Source: Tetrahymena thermophila SB210 (lineage: Eukaryota; Ciliophora; Oligohymenophorea; Hymenostomatida; Tetrahymenidae). Taken from it: a stretch of 64,000 nucleotides of DNA. The stretch covers positions 992,001 through 1,056,000 of the forward strand of contig NW_002476463.1 of the NCBI RefSeq assembly GCF_000189635.1, read 5' to 3'. Under the pieces are notes generated by a model. It ran no database searches and was not told the origin of the DNA. It saw only the letters and a list, made by a program, of their open reading frames with translations. The translations under genes were made by a program, and so were the position numbers. Each line of letters starts with the position of its first letter. Within the stretch, counting starts at the first letter, position 1. Positions 13,851-25,485 of the stretch are shown piece by piece.

Positions 13851-14390
13851 AGAAATCAGTTTTATAAGCTTTCTCATATCTAAGCTTAAATATTCAATTT
13901 AATTTTGAATGAAATTCTTATCTTTACTAAAAATAATATATGCACTTTATTATTTGTTATCAAATTTTTATAAATGAATGATGTGTTTTCAAGATAAAAT
14001 AGAGTAGTTAATTAGTTATATAGCTTGCTAATTTTTTAATAATGATATTGCTGACTTCCATGTTAAATTGGATATTTACAGTCCTTACCCAGCTAAAGAA
14101 TTTACAAATGTAAATCTAGATCTTTAATAATTTAAATTTTATATGTTATTCAAAGAGGCAACAAAAATTAAATGATAACTTAATTTGCACATTATGGTAT
14201 CTATAGGTCAGGTTAGAATGATTTCAAATTAAAAATATTTATTTAAATTAAATTTACTAATAAGCTTCATTTATAACTAAAAACTCATCTGAATATTCAT
14301 TCTAATTTAAAAAATTGAATTATTTAACTTTCATATTTAATCTAATTTCAAAGCATTCTTAACAAATACAAAAAATAATTAGATTTTCTT
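13850..14390 (+). pseudogene. Decayed copy of the leucine-rich gene at 15627
   Basis: Several blocks match the gene at 15627-16679 in order: TGAATGAAATTC, AAATTGGATATTTACAGT and the block around CATCTGAATATTCATTCTAA. Large internal parts are missing, and the aligned frame hits TGA soon after the first block. It sits directly before the decayed copy of the FHA-RING 5' region, the same order as 15627 would have in a tandem duplication. Confidence 0.65.
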
Positions 14391-14399
14391 CATGCTCAA

Positions 14400-15560
14400 A
14401 ATTTTGGTTTTACTATCCACTTTAATTATTTGTTTAGTTAGTGTAATTAAGTTAGGCAAAATAAATCTCAAATACAAAACTTTTATAAAGCTCTTAAAAT
14501 GAATCTTTATGCTATATATATCTATGATACTCTTTTCTCCTTTTACTCAAATTGATTTATTCATTCTCTTTGATTATTATTCAATATTTAAGGGGAGGAA
14601 AAGTGTGATTTTCAATCAACCAAATCAGATAAATTCTATCAAAGATTAATAAAGAAATGGATAAAAATAATTCGTTAGAAGTCTATTAATTAAACTAAAA
14701 TCTTTCAATAAATAGTGAGAAGATTTAAATATAAATTTTAGGATCAACCAATCTCTAAAATATTTAGAAAATATTATAATTAATTTTACTAAATTAGTAT
14801 ATCTAGATTACACTGTTTGAAATATTGATTTAATAATTGAAATAAATTTTTAGATAATTTATATCTTTAATTTATAATAGAAAATCTATTAATATCATAT
14901 CAAATTAGTTATTAATTTAAAACTTTTATTATCATTGAAGAATAAAAAATTTTACATTTAATTTAAAGTAAAGGATTTTGTTTTTTATTTTTTCTATTTT
15001 AATTTTCTAAAAAGAGAAGTAAAAATAATTATTCTATGCATATAATAAGTATTTAATTTTATAGAAGTAAGAATTAATGAGCAATAAGTTAAAATGGATA
15101 TAATTTCAAACTTAAAATGAAAAAATTGTTATTATAATTTTAATAAACAAAAGGATTATTTAATATGCCAAATTTTACATATTTGCTAAAATATTTAAGT
15201 ATGTTTTAAGAAGAAAAACTATCAATCAGCTCAATTTATTAATTTCATGTTTCTCATGAATATTAGATCTATATTTATTTTCTATTCACTATTCCAGATC
15301 ATCAATCCATAATTATGCAGCTATTATAGTAATTAGAAGAGAAAAATAAATTAAAAATAATTAATAATAAACTAGAGTAATTTAATAACAAATTAATTTT
15401 TTTCTTCCTTGAAATTGAAAGAAAAGATAATTCATAGAATAATAATAGTGATGATGATGATGATATTATTATATTTTAGTTTTTTAGCTTTCCTTTGGAT
15501 GAAAAAATACCAATTAATCAAATTAATAATTTTGCAAAAAAACTAAAAAAAGAATATTGA
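14400..15560. repeat. Right, decayed copy of the ~1.1-kb duplication
   Basis: It aligns with 11560-12710, offset by about 2.85 kb, same orientation. The FHA-RING start codon is not kept (the cognate bases near 14510 read GCTATA), so no product is expected from the minus strand here. A GATGATGATGATGAT run near 15450 is absent from the parent. Confidence 0.7.
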
Positions 15561-15626
15561 AATTAACAATTGATAAAAAAACTAATGGAATTTAACAGCT
15601 AATTTTTTATTTAAAGCAAGCCTTAT

Positions 15627-16679
15627 ATGGCAAACTCTAATGAAGGTCAATTTTTTAAAGAAAACTTAACAACTAGCAAATTAGAGAGCCACGCCTACAT
15701 ATAAGATGATAATATCAGCTAGTTTCTGAATGAAATTCATAGCTATACTCACATTAACACTTTAATTGTTTGTTAAGACTTTTTCTACTAGAAGATTGAT
15801 GAATGGTGTGATTTTTAAGATCAAATGGCTTAGTTATTTGCACATTTGCCATGTTTTGATAATTTAACAGACTTATTTATTAAATTGGATATTTACAGTT
15901 CTAATCCTAACTAGGAATTTAGAAAAATAAATCTAGAGGATATTAAAATTTAAGGTTGTCCAATGATAAATAGCTCTTTAATGCTTAGCGATAATAAAAT
16001 CGATACAAGCTACACTAATATTCTTTCAATGCTATCTGCTATTCAATAAAGTAACCCCTATTTAAATAACAAAATTAACTTGCACCTAGTTATGTGTATA
16101 AGTCAGGATTAAAACACAAAGCATTTTATAGATTCTATCAGCATGATCTCAAATTTAAAATCGTTAGAAATTAAATACTATTGCTAAAATTATATGTAAG
16201 AAAATATTAATGATAATAATTAAATCTCAAACAATAGACTTCTTTTTCTCAACTTAACAAGACAAATATCTAAATGTTAGAGCTTAAAAAATATCAAGCT
16301 CATCATCCCTAGCTTAGACTTAATTCAGCCTATCCAAACTTAAGAAAACCACAATCCTAATTCTTTTAACTAAGAAGTTATGCAATTAACAAGTGCTATT
16401 TCAATGTGTAAGAATCTATAAAAAGTATCTCTTCACCTTCCTATCCAGTTCTTCTTTTAAGACTACTTAAAGCAAAAAAATTCATCTGAAAAAAGTATTC
16501 ATTCTAACTTAAAAGCACTCAGCAATCTTAATAAAATCAAAATTTTTGAGTTTCATTTAATAAAATTTAAAAACACTCCCAACATGCGCAGAAAAACACA
16601 GCAAATTAATGATCTTAGTATTTACTTGAAGAAGTAAATTGTATAAAATCTATCTCATCTTGTGCTTTATTAACCTTGA
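15627..16679 (+). CDS. Leucine-rich-repeat-like protein
   Basis: Single exon, 350 residues, ending in TGA. An in-frame ATG at 15585 could extend it by 14 residues; 15627 was taken because the sequence between is AT-rich and unlike protein. The protein is rich in Leu, Ile, Asn and Ser. Irregular units of the type NLxxLxIxL recur (FDNLTDLFIKLDIY, ISNLKSLEIKY, SLKNIKLIIPSL, NLQKVSLHLPI, NLNKIKIFEFHL), the pattern of degenerate leucine-rich repeats seen in many ciliate proteins. No catalytic motif, signal peptide or membrane helix is seen. Such repeats usually bind other proteins; the partner is unknown. A broken paralogue lies at 13850-14390. Confidence 0.78.
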
Positions 16680-17740
16680 TTTAATAAATTCTTAATAACC
16701 AAAATTCAATTAAAAATGTTTTTCAGATTTGACTAATGATAATAAATTTTATATAAAAATAAATTTCAAACAAATATAATAAATTTATAAATAAAAATAA
16801 ATATTTAAATATAATAATAATAATAAAATAGCACTAATATTTCAATTAAATTAATAATATTTTATGATATTTTGTAGTTTAGTTTTAATGAATTTATCAA
16901 ATTATTAAAATCTTTTATTTTAAAATTAATTCAAAATTTAGTCTTTGGATTTAGTTTACTTTTATTTCTTATAAACAAACTTACATTCATTTATAATAAA
17001 GAAATTATTTAGAAAATTAAATATTTAATATTATTTTCAAAAGAAAAAAAAAAATGTTTTTTAATTCCAAAATTAATTAAACAAAAATCTTTTTATAAAT
17101 AAATCATTTAATGTAATTTTAATTTCTTTATTATAATTAAAATATTGTATTTTTTAAAAACTTTATGATGTTGAATTTTCAAATCTTTTGACCATTTTTG
17201 AGAGAAGCCAAGTGCTTACGTAAAAGGAAATACAACAGATATATTATGAATATTTAAAAAATTATTTTGAGTAAATAAATAAATATCTGAATTCAAAAAA
17301 AGGTGTTTAATTTTCATCATTGTAAATTTAATTTTCTCAAACTTTTTTTTAACTCTTTAAAGTCGAAATAAAACTCATAACAATTATTTTTTTTAAATTA
17401 GAAAAATATAAATGGTTATTAATATTTAAAGAATTTAACTTTAAAGATTACTAATTTACTTTTTATTCTTATTTCAAATTTTTTTTTTTGGAAATCAGTT
17501 TTATATTAAACAACATTAATTTATGTGGATTTTAGTTATAATTAAAAATACTATTTAAAAAAAAATAATTTTTGAATTGAAATAAAATTTGCTATGAATT
17601 GTCAATTAAAAAAATCATTAGTATGATATTTACCATTTTATTTTTAAATGAATTCATTTTGAAACAAATTAAAAAATAAACATGTTAAAAAACTAACAAA
17701 ACGCTATTTAACTTATTATTCAAATATTTATTATAGATAA
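16680..17740. other. Intergenic region between convergent genes
   Basis: AT-rich, with long A and T runs and no coding signal. It holds the 3' ends of the leucine-rich gene (plus) and the lipid-transfer gene (minus). Confidence 0.5.
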
Positions 17741-18436
17741 TCATGGGAGAGCGGTTAGATTATTAGCTTCATAAAAGCCCCATTAAAAACTTTTTACTTT
17801 ATCTATTCTAGTATAAATGTCGGTCATAATTTTGTAGAATTGCTCATCTGTACCATTTTTGCCAAGACATAACTCCTTAACTTTTTCTCTACTAGGAGCT
17901 GCAGACATAGCTAAACTAGCACCAGCTTTAACCATAAAGGAATGATGCTTAGAGAAAGCAAAGTCATAAGCCTTTTAGAAAGCTTTGCTTGATTTTTATT
18001 ATCTATCTATAACAAGTTCTTCAAACATAACTTTGAGATAATTTTAGAACCACATCATTCTTAATAAATTTCTTGAAAAAGAATCATAATTTGAATATTT
18101 AGGATCTTTAGTTAGCTTTTTGTTATTTTCTCCGTTAAGAGCAGCAATATTTAAGCCCATTTCTTTCTTAACAACAGCGAATAATTGTCCATGACATTCA
18201 TCCTTGTAATTTTAAGTATGGGTTCTCAAGATTCTGACTTTGTCGTCAACATCACTAAATGCCATGCTAAGTAATTTACCCATTTTTCTAAAAACTCCGC
18301 AAAATTCATGAAGGAATTTGCACAATTCTTCAACTGGGAAATCCTAAGTTTTTTCAAAGCTTTCAATGATTGTATCTAACCATTGAACACAGCCCTAATG
18401 ATTGAAAAGATCACTTTCTTGGTGGTGAGTATCCAT
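17741..18436 (-). CDS. GLTP-fold lipid transfer protein, ceramide-1-phosphate type
   Basis: Single exon, 231 residues, close to the family's usual 200-230. It should move a sphingolipid between membranes through the cytosol without enzymatic change. The all-helical GLTP domain spans nearly the whole protein. Positions that contact the lipid headgroup can be seen: D62 and K66 in SDVDDKVRIL, R122 and R126 in SRNLLRMMW, and H164/H165 in SKHHSF, followed by the typical AMSAAPSRE segment (176-184). In the family, the D-xxx-K and R-xxx-R pairs are found in proteins that carry phosphate-headed lipids (human CPTP, plant ACD11), while glycolipid-specific GLTP has D-xxx-N and a Trp at these places. I therefore infer a ceramide-1-phosphate or similar phosphosphingolipid specificity. 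Nothing in the neighbours supports a shared pathway. Confidence 0.9.
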
Positions 18437-20326
18437 TTTATTTCGGTACTTGCTTAACTTTTAAACTAAGAAATTTGTTTTAAATTTTATAAGTTAAATA
18501 ATTAATTTTAATAAATATTATTTCAATTTGGTTTTATACTTGTTAATAATATTAATAAACTATAATTTCTTGAAGAATTTTCAGAAGAATAAATAAATGC
18601 AAGCTCAATCTAACTAAAATACTACCTTTAAATTATTTCACCAAGTATGCAAGTCCAAATTAATTTTTGGTTTAATATCTATGATGCGTCTGTGCCTAAT
18701 CAGTTTTCTATTTTAATTAAATGTCAAAAATTCTTTCTTTTCACATCAGAACTGTTATTTGGCCATCAAAAATAAAAATAATTTTCTTATAAATATTAAA
18801 AAATACAAATTTAATTTTATATTTTAATTAATTTTATTTCAGAATTACTCTTTTTCTATTTTCAAATTTTAATTTAAGTTAAAATTAATCTACATCACAA
18901 AATCTATTTTAAATTTAATTAATTAAAATATTTGGTTTCTTAATCTAATTTAGCTTATTTATATTAACCTATTGAATAATATAGTGTCATATAAATTAAT
19001 TTCCTGAAATGTTTTTATAATTTAAATATTTAATTAAAACTTTATTCAAAATATACTGTCATTTTTTATTTATTTATATATCAAATTTCTTTGCTAAATA
19101 AAAAAATTTATTATTTACTAATTTTTGAAATTTAGTAAATTTTTATTGAAGAGGGGATAATTATTTATGAAGATATAAAATAGTTAAGAATATATAAATC
19201 ACAAAAATTATAAATAAATTATTAGAATATTTATTTAGATTATTGACATTAAATTTAATCAATTATATTTTATTTGATCTTAACTCTTGTTTTAAAAAAT
19301 TGAAATTCGAAAATGTAATTTGAAGCTATCAAAATAGAGATGATTATGAAATGAATGTGGTAAACTTAAATATGATTCTAGACACTCAATTTAATATAAA
19401 TATTATAAAAAATAATATTAAAATAAAAGGAATGAATGATGTGTCTCTTAACTTACTAGTCTAAAACAAATTCATTAAATTTATAGTAAAATTTTTTCAG
19501 TTTGTCTATATTTTGTAAAATCAAATATGCTGTTATTTTTTTATTTGTTTATGATTAATGAATTCACAAAAAAAGTTTAAATTTTTAAATAAATTTAATG
19601 TCTAGCAAAGTATTTATTTAATATTTTAATGTGTGATTTAAATAGCTATTTTTACACTATTTTAAAATAGAAAAACTATATATTTTTGATGAAAAGTTTG
19701 CTTTCCTTACTTACTTCTTTTATTTATATTGCACAAAAAAAAAACCAATTTTTTTCAGAAATTTTGGATCAGCGAAAAAATTTATTCTATGAAACAAACA
19801 AACAATTGCCATTTATAGTCATTTGAAGCAAAATCTAGGTCTTTGAAGCAATTAATTTTAAATAATATAGGGAGAATATTTATTAAATTTATTAGAATTT
19901 ATGATTAACTCCAATCAATATGATAGAAATACTTATATTAAAATTCTTCCTGATAAAAAGCATATTAAAAAAGAGTGAAGAAATTAGCATCACTATTTTT
20001 TTTTTTGAAGTATATAGTCTATCTTTATATATTATGGAGTCAAGTAAAATAAAAATAATAATTTAGTAAAATGAGTGGACAAATAAATTGTCAAAAAAAA
20101 AAATGAAGATTTAAGAAGACACTATATTTTAATATAAAGGCAACTCTAATTACGGATATATAAAATACTAACAAATATCAAGGTATCAGTCAAGCAAGCA
20201 AGCTAGCTAACATTCAATAATGAAGCATATAAAAGTAAAATAGAATCTGTATGAATGAGAAAGAATGAAGGCTGAGTTAAAATATTAACAAAATTCCTTT
20301 GTTATTTATAATGTGTCTAATTATTG
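18437..20326. other. AT-rich region between divergent genes
   Basis: It separates the start codons of the GLTP gene (minus) and the gene at 20327 (plus), so it should contain both promoters. Open frames such as 18597-18900 lack homology, and with only one stop codon such lengths are expected by chance. Simple repeats (AAGCAAGCAAGC near 20190) occur near the right edge. Confidence 0.5.
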
Positions 20327-22422
20327 ATGAGTTAATTAAAAAAAGAGGAAAAAGTATATGCATTTTATTATAATAAAAAAGAAAAATTATCAATTGTGTT
20401 TGCTTCTGAATTTTTGAAAGCAAAAGGGAAAAAATTTAATAAGTCTTTACTAATGAAAGAAATACCAAAAATTATCTAAGAAAGGATAATTTAAAACGAA
20501 GGGAAAGAATCTTAGCTGACATCTAAGATGGATGTTGAAAAAGAAGAAATAGATAAAGAATTAAAATAACGATGTGTTTAGCAAATAGGAGATTAAGGCC
20601 TGTTATATTTGCCATGCAATTTATTCAACTTTATTTGCATGTTTTTAAAAGCAAAGGAAATAGTCAACTTAATGAGAGTGAGTAGAGCTATGAGAGAGAA
20701 AGTACTCACTTAGGCTTAATACGCTATTTCAAATATCGCTCTTAAATTGTTCTTTAGCAACGAAATAGATGCGTATGTAGAATACGGCGAAGAAGAAAAA
20801 TATCTGGCTTGCAAAGTTTAGAGAAACAATCTTATAGCAGAATACATGAAAGGAGCCACTATTAACCATCTTCAAAGATACTCTTAATTACGATCTTAAA
20901 TTCAACATACTCCTCAAGTGGCTGATTTAGACCATATTTTTGCTGATATTTTGAACCCACCTATGCCTATTATGAAGATTAGACGAGAAAACGTGGGCAT
21001 GCATGCTCATTCTTGGTTTTAAAATAAATTAGTTGATGTCTATTACGACAATTAGACTAAGTCATCTAAATAGTTAAACTCATTTAATTTCGCTAGCTAA
21101 GCATTTAGAAAAATTAACTAAGGATCAATCGGATCATCATTCGGAAATGGATCTTTATCTTAGACCTTTCCCGCATAATCATCAAGTGCTTTTGGCTCAT
21201 CAGGAGCCAACATTTTATCATCTTCAAATTCAAAATCTCTCGGATTCTTTAATAATCACTTTGGGGCTTCTCACAAGAAGCTTAAGTTCTTTAGTTAAAC
21301 TATTTCAGAAATTTAATAAAAATTAATAAGATAAAAGTAGATGCCACTTTAGTAGTAACAATAACTTTTAGGGATATTTTAGTCTCTACAAAATAATACA
21401 AATTCTAATAACGGTACCAACAATAACGATTTCTAGATGAGCGACTAACACTAGTTCTCATAATAGAATATTGAAAAGCTTTTAGACTTGATCAGATGGT
21501 ATCGCGATTTTGATGAGATTTAGTTGATTACTGACTCATCAAATCCTGAAATCTAAAGATATATCTAAGAAAACACAGTTGTGCTTACAGTTTTACTAGT
21601 GTCTACCATTTTTAAGAAATAGTGTGAATTCCTACATTAATATCTAGAACTCAATAGCAATCATGCAACTTATTTTGATCTTATTTCAGAATACAATCTT
21701 AAATGGAATGCTTATTAAGCAGCCGTCATAGAGACTCAAGAGAATTTAGAAGAGGTATATAAATCTTTTAATGATTTGTATTAATGTGAAATAGGTGTTA
21801 AAATGTATCCACAGTACTCTGTACTTCGTGTTGCAGCTTAACATTGGACAAGAATAGTGCTCAAGCCACTTTAAGAAAAGTTGTTTGAAGCCTTTTTCTG
21901 TTTACTCCAAAATCGTAGATTTGAAAATTTAAGTTATGTTGTCACTGCTGATCCATAGAAGATCGATCCTAAGCTAGCATCTATTTATTATATGCCAGAT
22001 AAATTAGAGATAACTTCAGGAGAACTTATTCAAAGATTTTAACGTTTAGCTCCTTAAAATGTGTTGTATTGTGGCAAGGCCACATAATGCTTCACCTCCA
22101 ACTCAAATGCAATTTCATGCAACGATAAAATGTATCAAGAATTTTTTTCAAAAAACAGTTATTATGTAGATAACATGCTTTATACTTTCACCGAGAACAT
22201 GATGGATCTTTCTGTTAATGAGGCATCAGTTCACTGGTTAGGTCACACTGACATGCAAGTTGGCGAAATCTATTCCAATTTACATCATAATTTCCTTGAA
22301 AAAACTGCTCTTTACTTTGAAGAACTCTACAACCAAGTATTCTTTGGATACGTCAAGTAATTTTTTTATTATTTATTTTTCAAAATTTTTCTTTCTCTTT
22401 TATTAAAAGTATTTTAATATGA
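20327..22422 (+). CDS. Protein of unknown function with possible F-box motif
   Basis: Two exons, 20327-22356 and 22410-22422, give 680 residues. The last exon adds only a few residues before TGA; the TAA at 22358 is not a stop, because it lies inside the intron donor. The start is the first ATG after an in-frame TGA. Residues about 92-127 (LLYLPCNLFNFICMFL, then VSRAMREKV) resemble an F-box, the motif that ties substrate receptors to SCF ubiquitin ligases; the match is modest. Residues about 250-345 are rich in Ser, Gly, Phe and Asn, with FGS-type repeats, and then Gln; this is probably disordered. The C-terminal half is helical, with conserved-looking Trp, His and Tyr residues, and matches no family I know. 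If the F-box is real, the C-terminal half would be the substrate-binding part. Its base use is slightly richer in G+C than the neighbours, typical of a well-expressed ciliate gene. Confidence 0.8.
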
Positions 22423-22932
22423 ATCCAATTTCTATTCTTCCTTTCTTATCTTATAAAGATTTTATTCACAAAACAACTCCAAAAAATAAAAATCAATTAA
22501 TTATTTTTAAAATCAACAAAATCAATCAATAATTTGTTTTGTTGTTTTTTATAAAATTATTTTAAATAAAAATACTAACAATAAATTGATCAATCATAAA
22601 AAAAAATGCTTAATGAGAGCCTTATAAACTCTAGACTGAAATTACTATCAAGTTGTAGAAGAATTAATCAGGTTTACTCATCTACAGATAAAATATAATT
22701 TATTATCAATCAATCAATCAATTAATCTATCTATCTTTCTTTCTGCCGACGCTTTTAAAATACCTACCAATAAATAAATAGATAGATGAAGTTTTATCTA
22801 AATTCCTTTGTTTTATTAAAAATACTACAATTGTTAGTGTAGTTGCTAGTTTTTAGATGAGTAAATGAGAAAGATAAAGAGAATATTCTTTATTTAACCA
22901 CTAATAAAAAAATCAGAAAATAATAATTATAA
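22423..22932. other. Short intergenic region with simple repeats
   Basis: It contains a compound microsatellite at about 22696-22744 built from AATC, TATC and TTTC units and a second run of AATA/GATA near 22775-22795. No coding signal is supported. Confidence 0.6.
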
Positions 22933-23985
22933 ATGAATAATTTGAATGTTATTAAAGACACATTAAATATTTTTATTTTAAAATAATTACATAGCGAATG
23001 GAAACAATTCCTTATGGGAGAACTCAAATACTGTCGCAAGATAGTTAAAGAATCAACATTTAAATTAACTAATAAGCTTGTTTTAGAAAAATTTTTTAAA
23101 GCATTTGTCAAGGACATTGAGACTAGAGCAGCAAATGCCTAGCCAATTCAAATTTAATAATAGTAGCAGCAGTATGGCACGACAGAAGAGTCAATATTAC
23201 GATAAAAGCTTCTTCTCAAAGGTTTAACACTATAAGCTTCTAATTATATTTTAAGTGAACCCAAGCTTAGAAAAGTTTTAGAATCATTCAAGGAGATGAA
23301 GGAAGAAGAAGAAGATTTTAACTGCAAGTCCGTCAGAGATGAGGATATTGAAGACATAAACAGATATAGACAAATCAAATAGAAATTAGATGAAGATTCT
23401 TTTGCTTTTTATGATCTCATCGGAAACGTTGATGCCAACCTCATTGAAAAGACAAAGAATTTAATCAGACAAAAATTGTAAAAATAAAATGAAAATTAAT
23501 CAAATTTATAAAAATAAAATAGTGCAATTCTTAGCAATAGCAGTAGCAACAGCAATCCTTTGGCTTAAAATAATGCCTAACATGGAATCAATATTCAATA
23601 ACTTTAATAGTAATCACAATTTAATAATAGCAGTCATAATCATGGAAATAACCATCACTATAATAATAGCCATCACAATCATCACCATCACTTATCAACT
23701 TACCCTACTCATTATAATGGAAGTCATTTCTTAGCTTTATAAAATTCTAGCCATAATATCAGTAATTACTTTAATAATAATCATCATAATAACAATAATG
23801 CTAGCCAGCTGCACCATCATAACCAACAGCAATAAAATACATAGATTTAAAATTAATCTACCCATTAAATTGATGGACTCTTTGTCATTTAATAAAATTA
23901 AACTTTAAATAATGGTAGCAGCAGCAGGAACAGCGTTAGCAATCCAAATAATGGCAATAATCTGAGCACTTTTCCTAACAACTGA
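22933..23985 (+). CDS. Protein of unknown function with Asn/His/Gln-rich tail
   Basis: Single exon, 350 residues, ending in TGA. Residues 1-170 are charged and helical, with an acidic patch (EEEEDFN) and no motif I recognise. From about residue 180 the protein is almost only Asn, Gln, His and Ser, with a His-rich core (HNHHHHL near residue 250) and a final Ser/Asn segment. Such tails are common in Tetrahymena proteins and are probably disordered; a His-rich core could bind metal, but this is speculation. It follows the possible F-box gene by about 510 bases on the same strand; no functional link can be shown. Many Gln residues are encoded by TAA or TAG, which would hide this gene under the standard code. 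Confidence 0.78.
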
Positions 23986-24039
23986 TTGAATCCTAATTAA
24001 CTTTTTACTTTTTTTGAATAAGTTTGATACTCACTCCAT

Positions 24040-24066
24040 CATCCTAATGCTCAAAAAATTAGGATG
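24040..24066. other. Perfect 9-bp hairpin downstream of a gene
   Basis: Arms CATCCTAAT and ATTAGGATG pair perfectly around a 9-base loop, 55 bases after the stop codon at 23983-23985 and followed by a T-rich tract. It may sit in the 3' untranslated region of the Asn/His-rich gene as an RNA-processing or stability element. The position and pairing are seen; the role is a guess. Confidence 0.45.
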
Positions 24067-25350
24067 CTTTGATTTTTTAATTTTTTATTCTTTTAATCAT
24101 ATTCTAAATATTCTCAAAAGATTTACTTTTTGTTAGACATTTAGCAACTAAAAGTATTCTTTCATCAAAGACATCAATATCATCATCATCTATTTCATTC
24201 AATCAAAATCTTTAATGAAGAAGTCAAAATGTATACAGATATTCATTTTGTAATCCTTCTTGCTCTTTTTGCTAGCTTGTCTTGACCCAGTAAATATAAT
24301 GAATGATCAAGGATACCTAATGTAGAAATATTTAATTGACAAAATTGAAAAAAAAAAAAAATTTGGTCATATCAAATAAAAAATTATTTGAATTAGTTTA
24401 TTAGTAGAACTTAGCTACAAAAAAAAATCTTAATCTCTAAATCATTCATTAATGTCTAAATAGCAAATACTTATCAAAATTATTCTTTTAAATCAATTTG
24501 GACCTACTCAAAAGCTACTCTAACAAGATAAAGAATTTGATCAACTAACAAAAGAAAATCAATTGCATAGACATTTAGCAAGAAAGAAGAAAAGCAAATT
24601 AATATGGAAGTAAAAATTATCAATACGATTTAAATTGTTTTTATTATGCCATTTGATTGAAGCATAGAAATGATTCCTTCCTAATTGAGAAAAAAATTGT
24701 AAACAGAATAAATAATTAATATGACCTTTCTTTTAAGTACAACTTAAAAATAAATATATTTAGGCAAAATAATTAGGCAAGCAAGCAAACACATAGCAAA
24801 ACAAAACTCAAAAAACATGAGACAGAAGTTTTGTACAAAAATGATGATCGATCCCAGGATAAGATATGAACAAATTACAATAAAAATGATGTAATAAAAT
24901 AGAGAGAAATAAGATGATGATGAAGAAGAAAGAGATGATAAGCGAAAAAAAAAAAAAATCAAAAGTATAAAAAATTAGAATGTGAAAACACTTACTTCTA
25001 ACTTCTATTTACACCCACCACTATCCACTACTCTAATAAATATACAAACAAACAAACTCTAACTTATAAGTAAACAAAGATTAAAAATAATATAACCAAA
25101 CACATCAATTAAACTATAAATATACCATCGCAATAGAAAACACTACTACTATATTAAATTAGAAGTATGATAATTTTCAATCCTTTTTTAAATTTTCCTA
25201 GTTAAACTATCACTACTTATATAACACCTTTTTCAAGCCAAAGTCTTTTAGTGTGTAAAATATCTAAATTATGCATAATTGTATTAAACTTAAACAAAGT
25301 TATGTTTATTGTATAGAAAATCATTCATATATGATCATTCTATCCACCTT

Positions 25351-25485
25351 CATATAACTCTGGCACCTCAGATCCCCCAAACTGAGAAGCTTATATGTTT
25401 GTAGTGTTCGTCTATTTATTTTCTATTCCACACTCCAAGACTTAGGCTAAGGGTTGGGATAGGATTAAATAGGAAATCACGAACA
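25351..25485. other. Two adjacent imperfect hairpins, candidate structured RNA
   Basis: Hairpin one (25351-25397): outer arms CATATAA/TTATATG and inner arms CTCAG/CTGAG around a C-rich loop. Hairpin two (25405-25485): TGTTCGT/ACGAACA, then CTATTTA/TAAATAG, then CTATTCC/GGGATAG (one G-T pair), with CTTA/TAAG near the tip. Stems are nested in the right order and the segment has more G+C than its surroundings. No protein frame explains it. It could be a non-coding RNA gene of either strand or the remains of a small inverted-repeat element. I could not match it to tRNA, SRP, RNase P, snRNA, telomerase RNA or snoRNA signatures. Confidence 0.4.

Noticed and set aside
18597-18900. Plus-strand open frame of about 100 codons starting at an ATG
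   Set aside because: After the first 35 codons it is only AAT/TTT-type sequence, and there is no homology signal or splice support.
20103-20272. Short plus-strand frame upstream of the gene at 20327
   Set aside because: It ends in TGA, does not join the next gene through any intron I could place, and is more likely 5' leader.
22609-22690. ATG-started frame before the Asn/His-rich gene
   Set aside because: It runs into simple repeats and cannot be joined to the gene at 22933 with confidence.
23900-24290. A minus-strand open frame with a possible 49-base intron, giving about 85 residues with an Asp run
   Set aside because: It overlaps the 3' end of the accepted plus-strand gene and has no clear start. 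With one stop codon in AT-rich DNA such lengths are common by chance.
25351-25485. H/ACA snoRNA, SRP RNA or telomerase RNA
   Set aside because: There is no ANANNA hinge with an ACA tail, no SRP helix 8 signature and no CAACCCCAA template; only the hairpins themselves are supported.
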